DNA of 64,000 nt from REEB76 sp963774895. Its GTDB lineage: Bacteria > Pseudomonadota > Gammaproteobacteria > Natronospirales > REEB76. Positions 1 to 9,008 of this stretch are shown piece by piece. The notes under the pieces were generated by a model. The model had not been told where the DNA came from and ran no database searches. It was given only the letters and a program-made list of their open reading frames with translations. Each line of letters starts with the position of its first letter. Positions within the stretch are counted from its first letter, which is position 1. The DNA is taken from contig CAVZGN010000003.1 of NCBI GenBank assembly GCA_963774895.1, positions 372,001 to 436,000 of the forward strand, in the 5' to 3' direction. The translations under genes and the position numbers were made by a program.

Positions 1-1260
1 CTTGACGGCGCCACCCTCATTTTCGAAGCGTGATATCCCACCGTTGCGCTGGGTGCGTTCTGTCGCCAGACCGGCGATGTGTTTTGCGATGACGCTTTTG
101 GCCGATCTCAGCGGGATACGGTCCTGCGGGCGTTTTGGTCCGGCGATGCTGGGTTCGATGCTCGAAAGATCCAGTTCCAGCACCGCGCTGTACTCAGCCA
201 CAGCTTGTCCGGGTTGGTGCCACAAACCCTGGGTTTTGGCGTAAGTTTCCACCAGCTGAACATGTTCTCGGCTGCGGCCCGTGAGTTGCAGATAGCTGAG
301 GGTCTCCTTGTCGACGGGGAAGATGGCGCAAGTGGAACCGAACTCGGGTGACATGTTACCGAGAGTCGCGCGGTTGGCCAGCGGCAGATTCGAGACTCCG
401 GGTCCGAAATACTCCACGAATTTGCCCACTACACCTTGCTGGCGCAGCAGCTCGGTGACTGTGAGCACCAGATCCGTGGCAGTCGTGCCTTCCGGCAAGC
501 TGCCGCTGAGCCGCACTCCGACGACCTGAGGTATCAGCATGGTTACCGGTTGGCCGAGTATGGCGGCCTCGGCTTCAATGCCACCCACACCCCATCCGAG
601 GACCCCCAGGCCGTTGACCATGGTGGTGTGCGAATCGGTGCCCACCAGGGTATCGGGATAGGCCTGCAATATGCCATCGACTTTGCGTTCGAAGACCACG
701 CGGGCGAGATATTCCAGATTCACCTGGTGGCAGATGCCGGTATCTGGCGGCACCACCTTGAAATCCTGGAACGATTTCTGGCCCCATTTAAGGAAAGAGT
801 AGCGTTCTTTATTGCGTTCGAACTCCATCTCGCCATTCTTGGCAAGCGAATCTGGATGGCCGTAGTAGTCGACCTGCACGGAATGATCGATGACCAGTTC
901 TGCCGGTGACAGTGGATTGATTTTCTTCGGATCGCCCCCCAGCTTTCGCATGGCATCACGCATGGCAGCCAGGTCAACAACTGCCGGCACCCCGGTGAAA
1001 TCCTGCATCAGCACGCGCGCTGGTGTAAAAGCAATTTCTTTATCGGATTCGACCTTGGGCTTCCAGTTGGCCAGGGCTTCCACATCCGCGGCGGTCACCG
1101 TCACCCCGTCTTCCAGGCGCAAAAGATTTTCCAGCAGTATCTTGAGGCTGTAGGGCAGGCGTGAAACCATGTGTTTCTTCTCCAGCGCATCGAGCCTGAA
1201 AATTTCGTAGTGTTTGCCGCTGACGGTGAGCGTGGCGCGTGCATTGAAGCTGTCTTTCAT
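1..1260 (-). CDS. acnA: Aconitate hydratase A, N-terminal 420 residues (cut by window edge)
   Basis: Aconitase interconverts citrate and isocitrate in the cytoplasmic TCA cycle. The reading frame is open from the ATG at 1260 to base 1, so only about the first half of a protein usually near 890-930 residues is present. The N-terminus begins MKDSFNARATL and continues with a DSLAKNGEMEFERN-type segment, followed by the GTDSHTTMVNGLGV signature of the bacterial AcnA/IRP1 branch. That signature distinguishes it from AcnB. The cluster cysteines lie mostly in the missing part. The gene is downstream of hflD on the same strand with a 118-base gap that holds a possible TATAAT, so it may have its own promoter. 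Confidence 0.95.
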   Translation of the reverse strand, partial: MKDSFNARATLTVSGKHYEIFRLDALEKKHMVSRLPYSLKILLENLLRLEDGVTVTAADVEALANWKPKVESDKEIAFTPARVLMQDFTGVPAVVDLAAMRDAMRKLGGDPKKINPLSPAELVIDHSVQVDYYGHPDSLAKNGEMEFERNKERYSFLKWGQKSFQDFKVVPPDTGICHQVNLEYLARVVFERKVDGILQAYPDTLVGTDSHTTMVNGLGVLGWGVGGIEAEAAILGQPVTMLIPQVVGVRLSGSLPEGTTATDLVLTVTELLRQQGVVGKFVEYFGPGVSNLPLANRATLGNMSPEFGSTCAIFPVDKETLSYLQLTGRSREHVQLVETYAKTQGLWHQPGQAVAEYSAVLELDLSSIEPSIAGPKRPQDRIPLRSAKSVIAKHIAGLATERTQRNGGISRFENEGGAVK

Positions 1261-1347
1261 AACGACTCCATGATGAGAAGCAATATGCCTGCCGGCTGCT
1301 GGCGCAGTGACGTTATTGGCGTAAGCCGGAATTTAACGTGAAGCAAT

Positions 1348-1353
1348 ATTATA
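1348..1353 (-). promoter_or_regulatory. Possible -10 element for acnA
   Basis: A perfect TATAAT on the minus strand lies in the hflD-acnA gap, about 88 bases before the acnA start. No good -35 hexamer is seen at 16-18 bases, so this is only a candidate. Confidence 0.3.
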
Positions 1354-1378
1354 ATTCAAAGACCGCACAATCGGCAGC

Positions 1379-2014
1379 TCAGGCATAGCGACTGGATTCA
1401 CGTAACAAACGCTGCGCTTCTTTTTGCAAGCTCGCGCGCATGAATAACAACATCCAACGGGAGCCACCACACTGGCGCCAGAGTACCGCCGAACGCAATC
1501 CCCCGAGCAGCAGACTACGCACCATGTTGATGATGCGCTGGTTCTGCAGATGCAGCGCATCACCCGTGACCATGATGCGCGGCTGGATAGTGCCGGCACT
1601 GTGCAGATAAGTATCCGCGAGATTCGCCAGTACGTTCGCATGCGTGGGTCCAAAATGACGGAACTGATCGCGTGCGCGTCTGATGCCGTCTTCGAGCACT
1701 TGCTTGAGCGCGCGCCGGCGCATGACCTTGCCCTGCAGCTGCAGCAGGCTCAGCGTATAACGCAGTATCACTACATCAGCCGAGTTGTGCTGGTCTCCCA
1801 GCAAGCCGGCCAGCCGCTGCAAGCCGAAACTGAGCCTAGGGATGCCGCCATATACTTCAGGAACATCCGCGGCTTCAGTCTTTAGGATACTGCCGAGGGT
1901 CGAATTCAAAAAATTCTCATCGGCTCGCTGGCCGGTAGCCACATCGTTGACCAGAGCAGCTGCCTGGACCACGCCCGCCAGCGCCAGCACCCGATCTGAT
2001 AGTGTCCGGATCAT
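1379..2014 (-). CDS. hflD: High frequency lysogenization protein HflD homologue
   Basis: HflD is a small, mostly helical, membrane-associated protein. In E. coli it binds phage lambda CII, and its housekeeping role is unclear. The product is 211 residues, close to the 213 of E. coli, and starts MIRTLSDRVLALAGVVQAA. I chose the ATG at 2014 because it overlaps the mnmA stop as ATGA. An upstream extension of the same frame only reads through mnmA. The internal segment NSTLGSILKTEA and the following helical repeats are typical of the family. The order mnmA-hflD matches E. coli and supports the assignment. Confidence 0.93.
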   Translation of the reverse strand: MIRTLSDRVLALAGVVQAAALVNDVATGQRADENFLNSTLGSILKTEAADVPEVYGGIPRLSFGLQRLAGLLGDQHNSADVVILRYTLSLLQLQGKVMRRRALKQVLEDGIRRARDQFRHFGPTHANVLANLADTYLHSAGTIQPRIMVTGDALHLQNQRIINMVRSLLLGGLRSAVLWRQCGGSRWMLLFMRASLQKEAQRLLRESSRYA

Positions 2015-3159
2015 GCCGCTGTGCGTGCGCGTATGCCAGCGCTTGACAAGCTGTTGTTGGCGGCCAGTCCCACCTGGTATATGACGCCTCCGCCCAGGCA
2101 GACATCGTTTTGATAGAAGACGACGTATTGTCCAGGCGTCATGGCCCTTTGTGGCTGTTCGAATTCCACCCGGCAATGGTGTGCATCCACAACCGTCACA
2201 CGGCAAGCCTGGTCCAGCTGGCGGTAGCGGCTCTTGGCGGTGCAATTGAAACGCGGTGCAGGCGGGGCGCCGGAAATCCAATGCAGGTTATCCGCTGAGA
2301 GTGACTGCTGTTGTAGCAAAGGATGGTCGTGATCTTGCACTGCTATCAAAACGTTTCGATTCAGATCCTTGGCCGCTACATACCAGGGTGTGCCGGGTGA
2401 TGCCCGCCGGCCGCCGATGCCGAGTCCCTGGCGCTGGCCCAGCGTGTAGTACATGAGTCCCTGGTGCATCCCCAATACTTCCCCCGCCGGCGTCTTGATA
2501 TTACCCGGTTGCGCGGGCAGGTATCTGGCAAGAAATTGATTGAACTTGCGTTCGCCGATGAAACAGATGCCGGTGCTGTCTTTTTTGGCATGATTGACCA
2601 AACCGGCCTCACGGGCGCACATCCGCGTTTCACGCTTCAACATGGCTCCTACGGGGAACAGGCTCATGTACAGGGCCTTCTGCGATATGGCATGCAGGAA
2701 ATAGCTCTGGTCCTTGCCGGCATCATGACTGCGCAACAGCCGCATGCCGTTAACCGTTTTCTCGCTCCTCACATAGTGACCCGTGGCAATGCGCTGCGCC
2801 CCGAGGCGCATGGCGTATTCCAAGAAAAGCTTGAACTTGATTTCGCTGTTGCACAGAACATCGGGATTGGGGGTGCGCCCAGCGGCATACTCATCGAGGA
2901 AATATCTGAAAACGCGCTCGCGGTATTCGCCGGAAAAATTCACCTTGTGCAGAGGTATATCGAGCTGTTCACAAATCTGGCGAGCTTCCTGGAAATCCTC
3001 AGCGGAGGTGCAGTAATGCGATTCCTCGTCATCTTCCCAGTTGTCCATGAAAAGACCTTCCACGGCGTAACCCTGTTGCTTGAGGAGCAGGGCTGCGACA
3101 GCGGAATCCACCCCACCGGATAGGCCGACGATCACTCGGGTGTTGCTTGGCGTAGTCAT
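2011..3159 (-). CDS. mnmA: tRNA-specific 2-thiouridylase MnmA
   Basis: MnmA activates U34 of Glu, Gln and Lys tRNAs with ATP and inserts sulfur delivered by the TusE relay, giving s2U34. The 382-residue protein has the PP-loop SGGVDS at residues 14-19, the catalytic cysteine Cys103 in VLCNSEIKF and the second cysteine Cys199 in TGICFIGERKF. The TGHYVR and QSYFLH motifs are also present. Length and motifs are complete. It follows nudJ by 28 bases and overlaps hflD by 4 bases, so the three are probably one operon, as in E. coli. Confidence 0.98.
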   Translation of the reverse strand: MTTPSNTRVIVGLSGGVDSAVAALLLKQQGYAVEGLFMDNWEDDEESHYCTSAEDFQEARQICEQLDIPLHKVNFSGEYRERVFRYFLDEYAAGRTPNPDVLCNSEIKFKLFLEYAMRLGAQRIATGHYVRSEKTVNGMRLLRSHDAGKDQSYFLHAISQKALYMSLFPVGAMLKRETRMCAREAGLVNHAKKDSTGICFIGERKFNQFLARYLPAQPGNIKTPAGEVLGMHQGLMYYTLGQRQGLGIGGRRASPGTPWYVAAKDLNRNVLIAVQDHDHPLLQQQSLSADNLHWISGAPPAPRFNCTAKSRYRQLDQACRVTVVDAHHCRVEFEQPQRAMTPGQYVVFYQNDVCLGGGVIYQVGLAANNSLSSAGIRARTAA

Positions 3160-3187
3160 GGCATTATTTTACGCCGACACCTCTGGT

Positions 3188-3667
3188 TCAGGCACGCACA
3201 TCACTCATGAGCTCATCGATTGATCCCAAGCAGGTAAGCAGTTCGAGAGGAAATCGCCGTCCAGTAAGATAGTCATCGATACAACGCGTCACCAAAGGGC
3301 TGCGCAGGTTCAGTGTGCCATTAATCAATTCGGCATGCGTGTACCAGCGGGGTCCGACGATGCCTTGATCCAGTGGACGGCCAGGATGGTGATGCAGGCA
3401 GCGGCCACAGAAAGCGATGCGCAGATATGTCGTCTCCAGGCTCGGGCTTTTCCATAGATATATGCCAGTGACTGCATCGGGTTTAAATTCCCAACCGGTT
3501 TCCTCCAAAGTCTCACGCTGCACGGCATCCACGATACTTTCATGTTCTTCCAGATGACCAGCGGGATTATTGATCACCAGCGTGCCGCGTATTTTCTCCT
3601 CCACCATAAGGAAGCGATCTTCCTGCTGAGTGATCGCGGCCACGGTGACATGCGGATTCCAGGTCAT
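3188..3667 (-). CDS. nudJ: Nudix phosphatase NudJ
   Basis: NudJ hydrolyses nucleoside di- and triphosphates and HMP-PP. The 159-residue protein has a complete Nudix box at residues 37-59: Gly37, Glu43, then RETLEETGW from 51. The N-terminus MTWNPHVTVAA is typical of NudJ rather than other Nudix families. The position directly upstream of mnmA is conserved with E. coli. The upstream gene is 54 bases away. Confidence 0.93.
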   Translation of the reverse strand: MTWNPHVTVAAITQQEDRFLMVEEKIRGTLVINNPAGHLEEHESIVDAVQRETLEETGWEFKPDAVTGIYLWKSPSLETTYLRIAFCGRCLHHHPGRPLDQGIVGPRWYTHAELINGTLNLRSPLVTRCIDDYLTGRRFPLELLTCLGSIDELMSDVRA

Positions 3668-3721
3668 GTCCGCAAGCGTCTGGAAGTGAGCGTCTGGCAG
3701 CGTAAACCTCGGGTCATCGAT

Positions 3722-4213
3722 TCACAGTCCCAAGCGCCGGAATTCTGGTTCAGGTTCGGACTGCTCCCACATGGCGTCAAATTCGCGTAGATGCAGCCGT
3801 GCCTCGAAGGCATTATCCGGATCAGCGAAGCCTTCATAACGCTCAGTCAATGGGCGATACAGCAGACCGGTTTCATCGATGATCATGAATGTATCGGAAC
3901 GCTTCGTTTGTTCCGGTGTTGGGCGGCGGAATTCGATGAAACTGCTAAGTCGCCGTCCGAGTTCAATCAGACGGTGTCCATCCTTGATGGCCGTGGTCGG
4001 ATCTATGACCAGTATGCGTATGTACGAATTGCGGCTGCGCAGTGCCAGCTGTTGCACCGCTGTCACGAAATCCTGATTATCGTAAATGACCGGTTCCAAG
4101 TCGCGCGTGAACAATGCCAGATGTTTGCGCGCGCCTCGGGCAAGGTGCTGGGCCGCATCCCGATTTTGATCAGAATTGGTCAATACACGATAGGCGGGGG
4201 AGCGTACGTTCAT
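3722..4213 (-). CDS. Phospholipase D-like small protein of unknown function
   Basis: This is a 163-residue cytoplasmic protein with no signal peptide or membrane segment. Features such as ARKHLALFTRDLEPVIYD, RILVIDPTTAIKDGHRLIELGRRLSS and FMIIDETGLLYRPL resemble the degenerate PLD-like domain that in other gammaproteobacteria follows an N-acetyltransferase (I recall this as DUF7931). Here the domain stands alone, with no acetyltransferase on either side. No HKD catalytic motif is present, so PLD-type hydrolysis is unlikely. Placement between roxA and nudJ suggests co-transcription with the tRNA-modification genes. The function is unknown. Confidence 0.7.
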   Translation of the reverse strand: MNVRSPAYRVLTNSDQNRDAAQHLARGARKHLALFTRDLEPVIYDNQDFVTAVQQLALRSRNSYIRILVIDPTTAIKDGHRLIELGRRLSSFIEFRRPTPEQTKRSDTFMIIDETGLLYRPLTERYEGFADPDNAFEARLHLREFDAMWEQSEPEPEFRRLGL

Positions 4214-4254
4214 GTAATTTTGCCGGGTTGTTTCGCTAGTATGTGATGAAGTGT

Positions 4255-5421
4255 CTAGGGGAAATACAGCAGTCTTTGGTTATATAACTCGGTCAATAAA
4301 TTGATCGCTTTCCGCTTACCTGACCAGCGTGCCAGCATGCCCGCATTATAGATGCGCTGGCCACATAACGTCATAGCAAGATCCTTCATCCCTGCGGGCA
4401 GTCTATGGCAATGTCCATTTATAAAGAGCTTTATATAGTGAGTACCTGACTCATACCAGGCCATGTTGACGGCCGGATCACGCACCAACATCCTGTGCTT
4501 GAATAGTCTTGTTTGCAGAGCTGCCGGAGTCAAAGGACGGCGTACCGGCGCAGGTACCAGCCAGGGCTTGGGTTCAGTGATGAAACATCCAAACCATTCA
4601 TCCAACTCATCCGGGTTCTGGCGCATCGCATTGCGCATGCGCTCGCGGATCGCGCTACGGGCCTTGTTGGTTATGAGACCCGGATTCATCTGCGCAGGTG
4701 TCAGGTTTGGATCTGAATAGCGCGCCTCCTTATTCAGGCGCGTGAGTAGCCGGGTGCTCAAATCGGCCAGCAACTCGGCGTCGGTAGGCACCCGGAAACC
4801 GATGGAGAATGTCATACATTCACCTTCGGCGATGCCGTGATGAGCCACACCCGGTGGCAGGTACAGCATGTCTCCGGGTTCCAGTAGCCAGGTATGCTGC
4901 GGTTTGAATGCGCGTACCTGATTCAATTCCAGTCCCTGTTTGACTGTTTGTGCATGCTGCTTCCGGCTGATACTCCAGCGCCGTTGGCCCTGTACCTGCA
5001 GTAGAAATACATCATAGAAATCTGCGTGTGGGCCCACTGAACCCCCGTTGGCCGCGAAACTGATCATGAGATCGTCGATCCGCCATGTTGGGATGAAATG
5101 GAATTGCATCAGAAAATCAGCCAGTTCCGGCACATGCTTGTCAGCGTCCTGCACCAGCAGGGTCCATTTTTTCTCAGGCAGGGAACTGAAATCTTTTGCC
5201 CTGAAAGGCCCATGGCGAACCAGCCAGCCGGGCTTTGTTCGGGTTTTGATGACCAACCGGGATTCGATACCCGCTTCGCAGGCTAATCCCGCCAGTTCCC
5301 CAGCTGAGATCGGCGAGAGGATGCGCGGGAAAGCCTTACGGATCAGATGTGGTGATTTCTGCCAATAGCGTTTGAGGAATGTCCGTACTGTCAGATCACC
5401 GATAGACGCCGTATGCTTCAT
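4255..5421 (-). CDS. roxA: Ribosomal protein uL16 3-hydroxylase RoxA (JmjC/cupin)
   Basis: RoxA (YcfD) is a 2-oxoglutarate/Fe(II) oxygenase that hydroxylates an arginine of ribosomal protein uL16. The iron triad is visible: His132 and Asp134 in GPHADFYDVF, and His194 in PPGVAHHGIAEG. The N-terminal JmjC domain is followed by the winged C-terminal region, which ends LLTELYNQRLLYFP. At 388 residues it is close to the E. coli protein. It starts 3 bases after the purB stop, so translational coupling with purB is likely. Confidence 0.93.
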   Translation of the reverse strand: MKHTASIGDLTVRTFLKRYWQKSPHLIRKAFPRILSPISAGELAGLACEAGIESRLVIKTRTKPGWLVRHGPFRAKDFSSLPEKKWTLLVQDADKHVPELADFLMQFHFIPTWRIDDLMISFAANGGSVGPHADFYDVFLLQVQGQRRWSISRKQHAQTVKQGLELNQVRAFKPQHTWLLEPGDMLYLPPGVAHHGIAEGECMTFSIGFRVPTDAELLADLSTRLLTRLNKEARYSDPNLTPAQMNPGLITNKARSAIRERMRNAMRQNPDELDEWFGCFITEPKPWLVPAPVRRPLTPAALQTRLFKHRMLVRDPAVNMAWYESGTHYIKLFINGHCHRLPAGMKDLAMTLCGQRIYNAGMLARWSGKRKAINLLTELYNQRLLYFP

Positions 5422-5424
5422 GCA

Positions 5425-6792
5425 TCAGACATTGCGGGCGAGATGCGCAGCCAGCCCGATATATGCGGCCGGCGTCAGAGCCAGCAGACGTTGTTTCGCC
5501 TGATTGGGGATTTCCAGATCCTTGATGAATCGCTGCAGATCATCCTGGTTGATGCACTTGCCGCGGGTCAGCATTTTAAGCTGTTCATAGGGAGTCTTTA
5601 TCCCATAGCGCCGCATCACGGTTTGTATGGCTTCCGCCAGCACTTCCCAGTTGTTGTCCAGATCTGCGCGCATACACTCCGTATCGGCTTCAAGTTTGCT
5701 TAAACCCTTGAGGAAGGCTTCGTAAGCCAGCAAGCTGTGACCGATGGCTACGCCGACGTTGCGCAACACGGTGGAATCGGTAAGATCCCGCTGCCAGCGG
5801 GAGATCGGCAGTTTTTCCGCAAAGTACCGCAGCAAGGCATTGGCGATGCCGAGATTGCCCTCGGCGTTTTCAAAATCAATCGGATTGACCTTGTGGGGCA
5901 TGGTGGAGGAACCGATTTCGCTGCTACTGGTTTTCTGGCGTAAGTAACCCAGGGAAATGTAGCCCCATATATCGCGGCACGCATCAATCATTACGGTGTT
6001 GAAGCGTGCCAGCGCATCGAAATATTCCGCCATGTAATCATGCGGTTCGATTTGCACGGTGTAGGCGGACCACTCAAGTCCAAGGGATTCCACCAGTTGC
6101 TTGCTCATGGCCTGCCAATCCAAATCCGGATACGCTGCCAAGTGTGCATTGTAGTTACCAACGGCACCGTTAAATTTTCCGCTGATGCTTACCATTGCCA
6201 GCTGCGCATGCTGCCGGCGCATACGCGCAACCATGTTCGCTAACTCCTTGCCAAGGGTGGTGGGCGAAGCCGGCTGGCCATGAGTGCGCGCCAACATCGC
6301 CATTTCGGCATAGCGGTGCGCCAATCCGCGCATACGCTCACTCAATTTATCCGCCATGGGCAGCAGGTGTTTTTCACGGGCTTCTTGCAGTAACAATGCG
6401 TAGGCCAGGTTGTTGATGTCTTCAGAGGTACAGGCGAAATGCAGGAATTCACTGACCTGTTCCAGCTCGGGGTTGCCGCGCAGGTTTTCCTTGAGGTAGT
6501 ACTCGATGGCCTTCATGTCGTGGTTGGTGGTGGTCTCGATGCCTTTGACGCGCGCAGCTGCCGGCAGATCAAAGTCCTCCACGAGCTTGTTCAGCCGGTT
6601 GAGAGACTCATGGCTGAGTGGCTTGATTTCGGGGATTTCTGGGCTGTCTGCCAGTGCCAGTAACCACTCGATTTCCACCCGCACCCGTTGGCGCATCAGG
6701 CCGTATTCGCTGAACAGACCCCTGAGCGCGTCACACTTGGCGGCGTAACGTCCATCCAATGGGGAGAGGGCTGTTAACGGTGATAGCTGCAT
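5425..6792 (-). CDS. purB: Adenylosuccinate lyase
   Basis: PurB catalyses two fumarate-releasing steps of purine synthesis (SAICAR to AICAR, adenylosuccinate to AMP). The superfamily signature GSSTMPHKVNP and the catalytic TRTHGQPASPTTLGKE segment are both present. I chose the ATG at 6792, giving 455 residues and the N-terminus MQLSPLTALSPLDGRY, which matches E. coli PurB in length and start. A GGAAA sequence lies just upstream. Sixteen extra upstream codons do not look like the family. It heads the minus-strand run purB-roxA-X-nudJ-mnmA-hflD and is divergent from fumC. Confidence 0.97.
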   Translation of the reverse strand: MQLSPLTALSPLDGRYAAKCDALRGLFSEYGLMRQRVRVEIEWLLALADSPEIPEIKPLSHESLNRLNKLVEDFDLPAAARVKGIETTTNHDMKAIEYYLKENLRGNPELEQVSEFLHFACTSEDINNLAYALLLQEAREKHLLPMADKLSERMRGLAHRYAEMAMLARTHGQPASPTTLGKELANMVARMRRQHAQLAMVSISGKFNGAVGNYNAHLAAYPDLDWQAMSKQLVESLGLEWSAYTVQIEPHDYMAEYFDALARFNTVMIDACRDIWGYISLGYLRQKTSSSEIGSSTMPHKVNPIDFENAEGNLGIANALLRYFAEKLPISRWQRDLTDSTVLRNVGVAIGHSLLAYEAFLKGLSKLEADTECMRADLDNNWEVLAEAIQTVMRRYGIKTPYEQLKMLTRGKCINQDDLQRFIKDLEIPNQAKQRLLALTPAAYIGLAAHLARNV

Positions 6793-6891
6793 GCGGTTTC
6801 CGTGCAAATGATGGCTGGATTGCGGATAATAACCAGGCAATCCAGGCCTTACTTTATCGCATATTCAACTCATCAAATTTAAAATGATTAT

Positions 6892-6907
6892 ATCCTGAAA
6901 TCAGGAT
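6892..6907. promoter_or_regulatory. Perfect 16-bp palindrome in the purB/fumC divergent region
   Basis: ATCCTGA-AA-TCAGGAT is a perfect inverted repeat 42 bases before the fumC start. It directly follows a TTATAT that could serve as a -10. An operator for fumC or a hairpin in its leader are both possible. No known consensus was recognised. Confidence 0.4.
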
Positions 6908-6948
6908 GTTACATAGTTAAATTCAATTCATTTCTCCGGGAGAACTGT

Positions 6949-8337
6949 ATGCCAGAGAAAACTTACCGGGTGGAGCACGACAGCATGGGTGAGCTGCGGG
7001 TACCTGCGGATGCCCGCTGGGGTGCCCAGACCCAACGTGCCGTACAGAATTTTCCCATCAGCGGCCTGAGGATGCCGCGGGCATTCATCCGTGCTCTGGG
7101 CCTCATCAAGGCCTCAGCCGCCTGTGTCAATCAGGATCTGGGCATGCTGGATAGGGTTCGCGCCAATGCCATTGAAACGGCGGCACTGGAAGTGGCTGCG
7201 GGTAAGCACGATATGCATTTCCCGATAGATGTGTTCCAGACCGGCTCCGGAACCAGCACCAACATGAATGCCAATGAAGTGATCGCGCATCTGGCCGCGG
7301 AGCAAACCGGGCAGTCGGTGCATCCCAACGACCATGTGAACATGTGCCAGAGCAGCAACGATACCATCCCCACAGCCATCCATGTGAGCGCTGCGTTGGA
7401 ACTCAAGGAGCGGCTGTTGCCGGCGTTACAGCATCTCGCGGAAATTATAGAGGCGAAAGCCCAAGAAACGTCCAATGTGGTCATAACCGGGCGCACCCAT
7501 CTCATGGACGCCATGCCGGTGACACTCGGCCAGGAACTATCCGGCTGGTCCACGCAGATACGCCACGGTAGCGCGCGAATCGAAGCAGTTCTGCCCAGGC
7601 TGCAGGCGCTGGCCCAGGGAGGCACCGCCGTCGGTACCGGCATCAATGCCCACACGGAATTTGGAAAACGCGTTGCGAAGGAATTGGATAAAAGAACCGG
7701 AATCCATTTCCACACCAGTGAAAACTATTTTGAGTCGATGAGCTGTCAGGATACGGCTGTGGAGTTATCCGGCCAGTTGAAAACCTTGGCTGTGAGCTTG
7801 ATGAAAATCGCCAACGACCTGCGCTGGATGAATAGCGGCCCATCAGCAGGTCTTGGAGAAATCGCGTTGCCGGCATTGCAGCCGGGTTCCAGCATCATGC
7901 CTGGGAAGGTAAATCCGGTGATACCCGAGGTAGTTACCATGGTGGCGGCCCAGGTTATCGGCAATGACCTGACCATCACCGTCGCCGGTCAGTCTGGCAA
8001 CTTCCAGTTGAACGTCATGTTGCCGGTCATCACTTATAACCTGTTACAAAGCATCGAGTTGTTGGCGAACTCGGTAAGGGCATTGGCGGATAGCGCCATC
8101 CACGGATTCCAGGTGAACCAGGCGCATCTCCAGGAAGCACTCGAGAGAAATCCGATCCTGGTGACCGCCCTGAATCCGGTGATTGGTTATGAAAAGGGCG
8201 CAGCCATCGCCAAACGCGCCTATAAGGAGAACCGGCCTATCTTGGAGGTCGCCAAGGTGATGACGGACATCCCGGAAGACCGTCTCAAGACGCTGCTGGA
8301 TCCAGCAAATTTAACTCGGGGTGGCATAAAGAAATAA
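6949..8337 (+). CDS. fumC: Class II fumarate hydratase
   Basis: FumC hydrates fumarate to malate. It is the iron-free, oxygen-stable tetrameric class. The 462-residue protein has the signature GSSIMPGKVNP from residue 313 and the substrate-binding segments TGSGTSTNMN and GRTHLMDAMPVTLGQE. Length matches the family. A GGGAG ribosome-binding site precedes the ATG. Together with acnA and icd in the same window it covers three steps of the TCA cycle. Confidence 0.98.
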   Translation: MPEKTYRVEHDSMGELRVPADARWGAQTQRAVQNFPISGLRMPRAFIRALGLIKASAACVNQDLGMLDRVRANAIETAALEVAAGKHDMHFPIDVFQTGSGTSTNMNANEVIAHLAAEQTGQSVHPNDHVNMCQSSNDTIPTAIHVSAALELKERLLPALQHLAEIIEAKAQETSNVVITGRTHLMDAMPVTLGQELSGWSTQIRHGSARIEAVLPRLQALAQGGTAVGTGINAHTEFGKRVAKELDKRTGIHFHTSENYFESMSCQDTAVELSGQLKTLAVSLMKIANDLRWMNSGPSAGLGEIALPALQPGSSIMPGKVNPVIPEVVTMVAAQVIGNDLTITVAGQSGNFQLNVMLPVITYNLLQSIELLANSVRALADSAIHGFQVNQAHLQEALERNPILVTALNPVIGYEKGAAIAKRAYKENRPILEVAKVMTDIPEDRLKTLLDPANLTRGGIKK

Positions 8338-8375
8338 CTATGTATTTTATATGATTATCTATATAACAATTTGAT

Positions 8376-9008
8376 ATGTATAACAATAATATATATAACG
8401 AAGCAATGATCCGGCAGGCACTCAGAGGTTCGCAGCCACCCGGTAGCTTTGCATCCCAACCGGTATTGGCGGATGTGCCCCCAAGCCTGCAACCAAAACA
8501 ACCTTGGAAATCCGCTGCTGTACTGGTACCACTCGTCATGCACCCCGGTGAATTGTCGGTGCTGCTGACTCGACGCACCGAACGCCTGCTCGATCATGCC
8601 GGTCAAGTGAGCTTTCCTGGCGGTAGCCGCGAGGATCAAGATTTTGATCTGGTGCAAACCGCATTACGGGAGACAGAAGAGGAAACCGGGCTGGAGCGGC
8701 GTTATGTGGAAACCATCGGTTTCCTGGACGGTTACCTCACTATTACCGGGTATGCGGTCACGCCGGTCGTGGGTCTGGTGAGGCCTGATTTCCACCTGCA
8801 GCCAGATCCGCTGGAAGTGGCCGAGATATTCGAAGTACCTCTGGCATTCTTGTCTAAATCCGCCAATCGGCAGATACGCACTCGCCATGTGGGCAACCGG
8901 GAGGTAGGCTTTTACCTGTTCGAGTACAACCAGCACGTCATCTGGGGTGCGACGGCGGGTATCTTGGTCAATTTTCTGCATAAACTAGCACAGGCAGAAG
9001 CGGCGTGA
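8376..9008 (+). CDS. nudL: CoA pyrophosphatase, Nudix family (NudL-like)
   Basis: This family splits coenzyme A or acyl-CoA into 4'-phosphopantetheine and 3',5'-ADP. The 210-residue protein has the family-specific LLTRRTERLLDHAGQVSFPG segment at residues 63-82 and the Nudix core RETEEETGL at 98-106. The expected acidic residue after the glycine is Asp, as in other NudL proteins. The leader between fumC and this gene is very AT-rich and has no good ribosome-binding site for the ATG at 8376. The ATG at 8406 is an alternative start. The gene overlaps mazG. Confidence 0.9.
   Translation: MYNNNIYNEAMIRQALRGSQPPGSFASQPVLADVPPSLQPKQPWKSAAVLVPLVMHPGELSVLLTRRTERLLDHAGQVSFPGGSREDQDFDLVQTALRETEEETGLERRYVETIGFLDGYLTITGYAVTPVVGLVRPDFHLQPDPLEVAEIFEVPLAFLSKSANRQIRTRHVGNREVGFYLFEYNQHVIWGATAGILVNFLHKLAQAEAA

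Noticed and set aside
436..909. 157-codon plus-strand frame inside acnA
   Set aside because: Antisense shadow of the aconitase gene.
2464..3123. 219-codon plus-strand frame inside mnmA
   Set aside because: Antisense shadow of mnmA; no start signal or family features.
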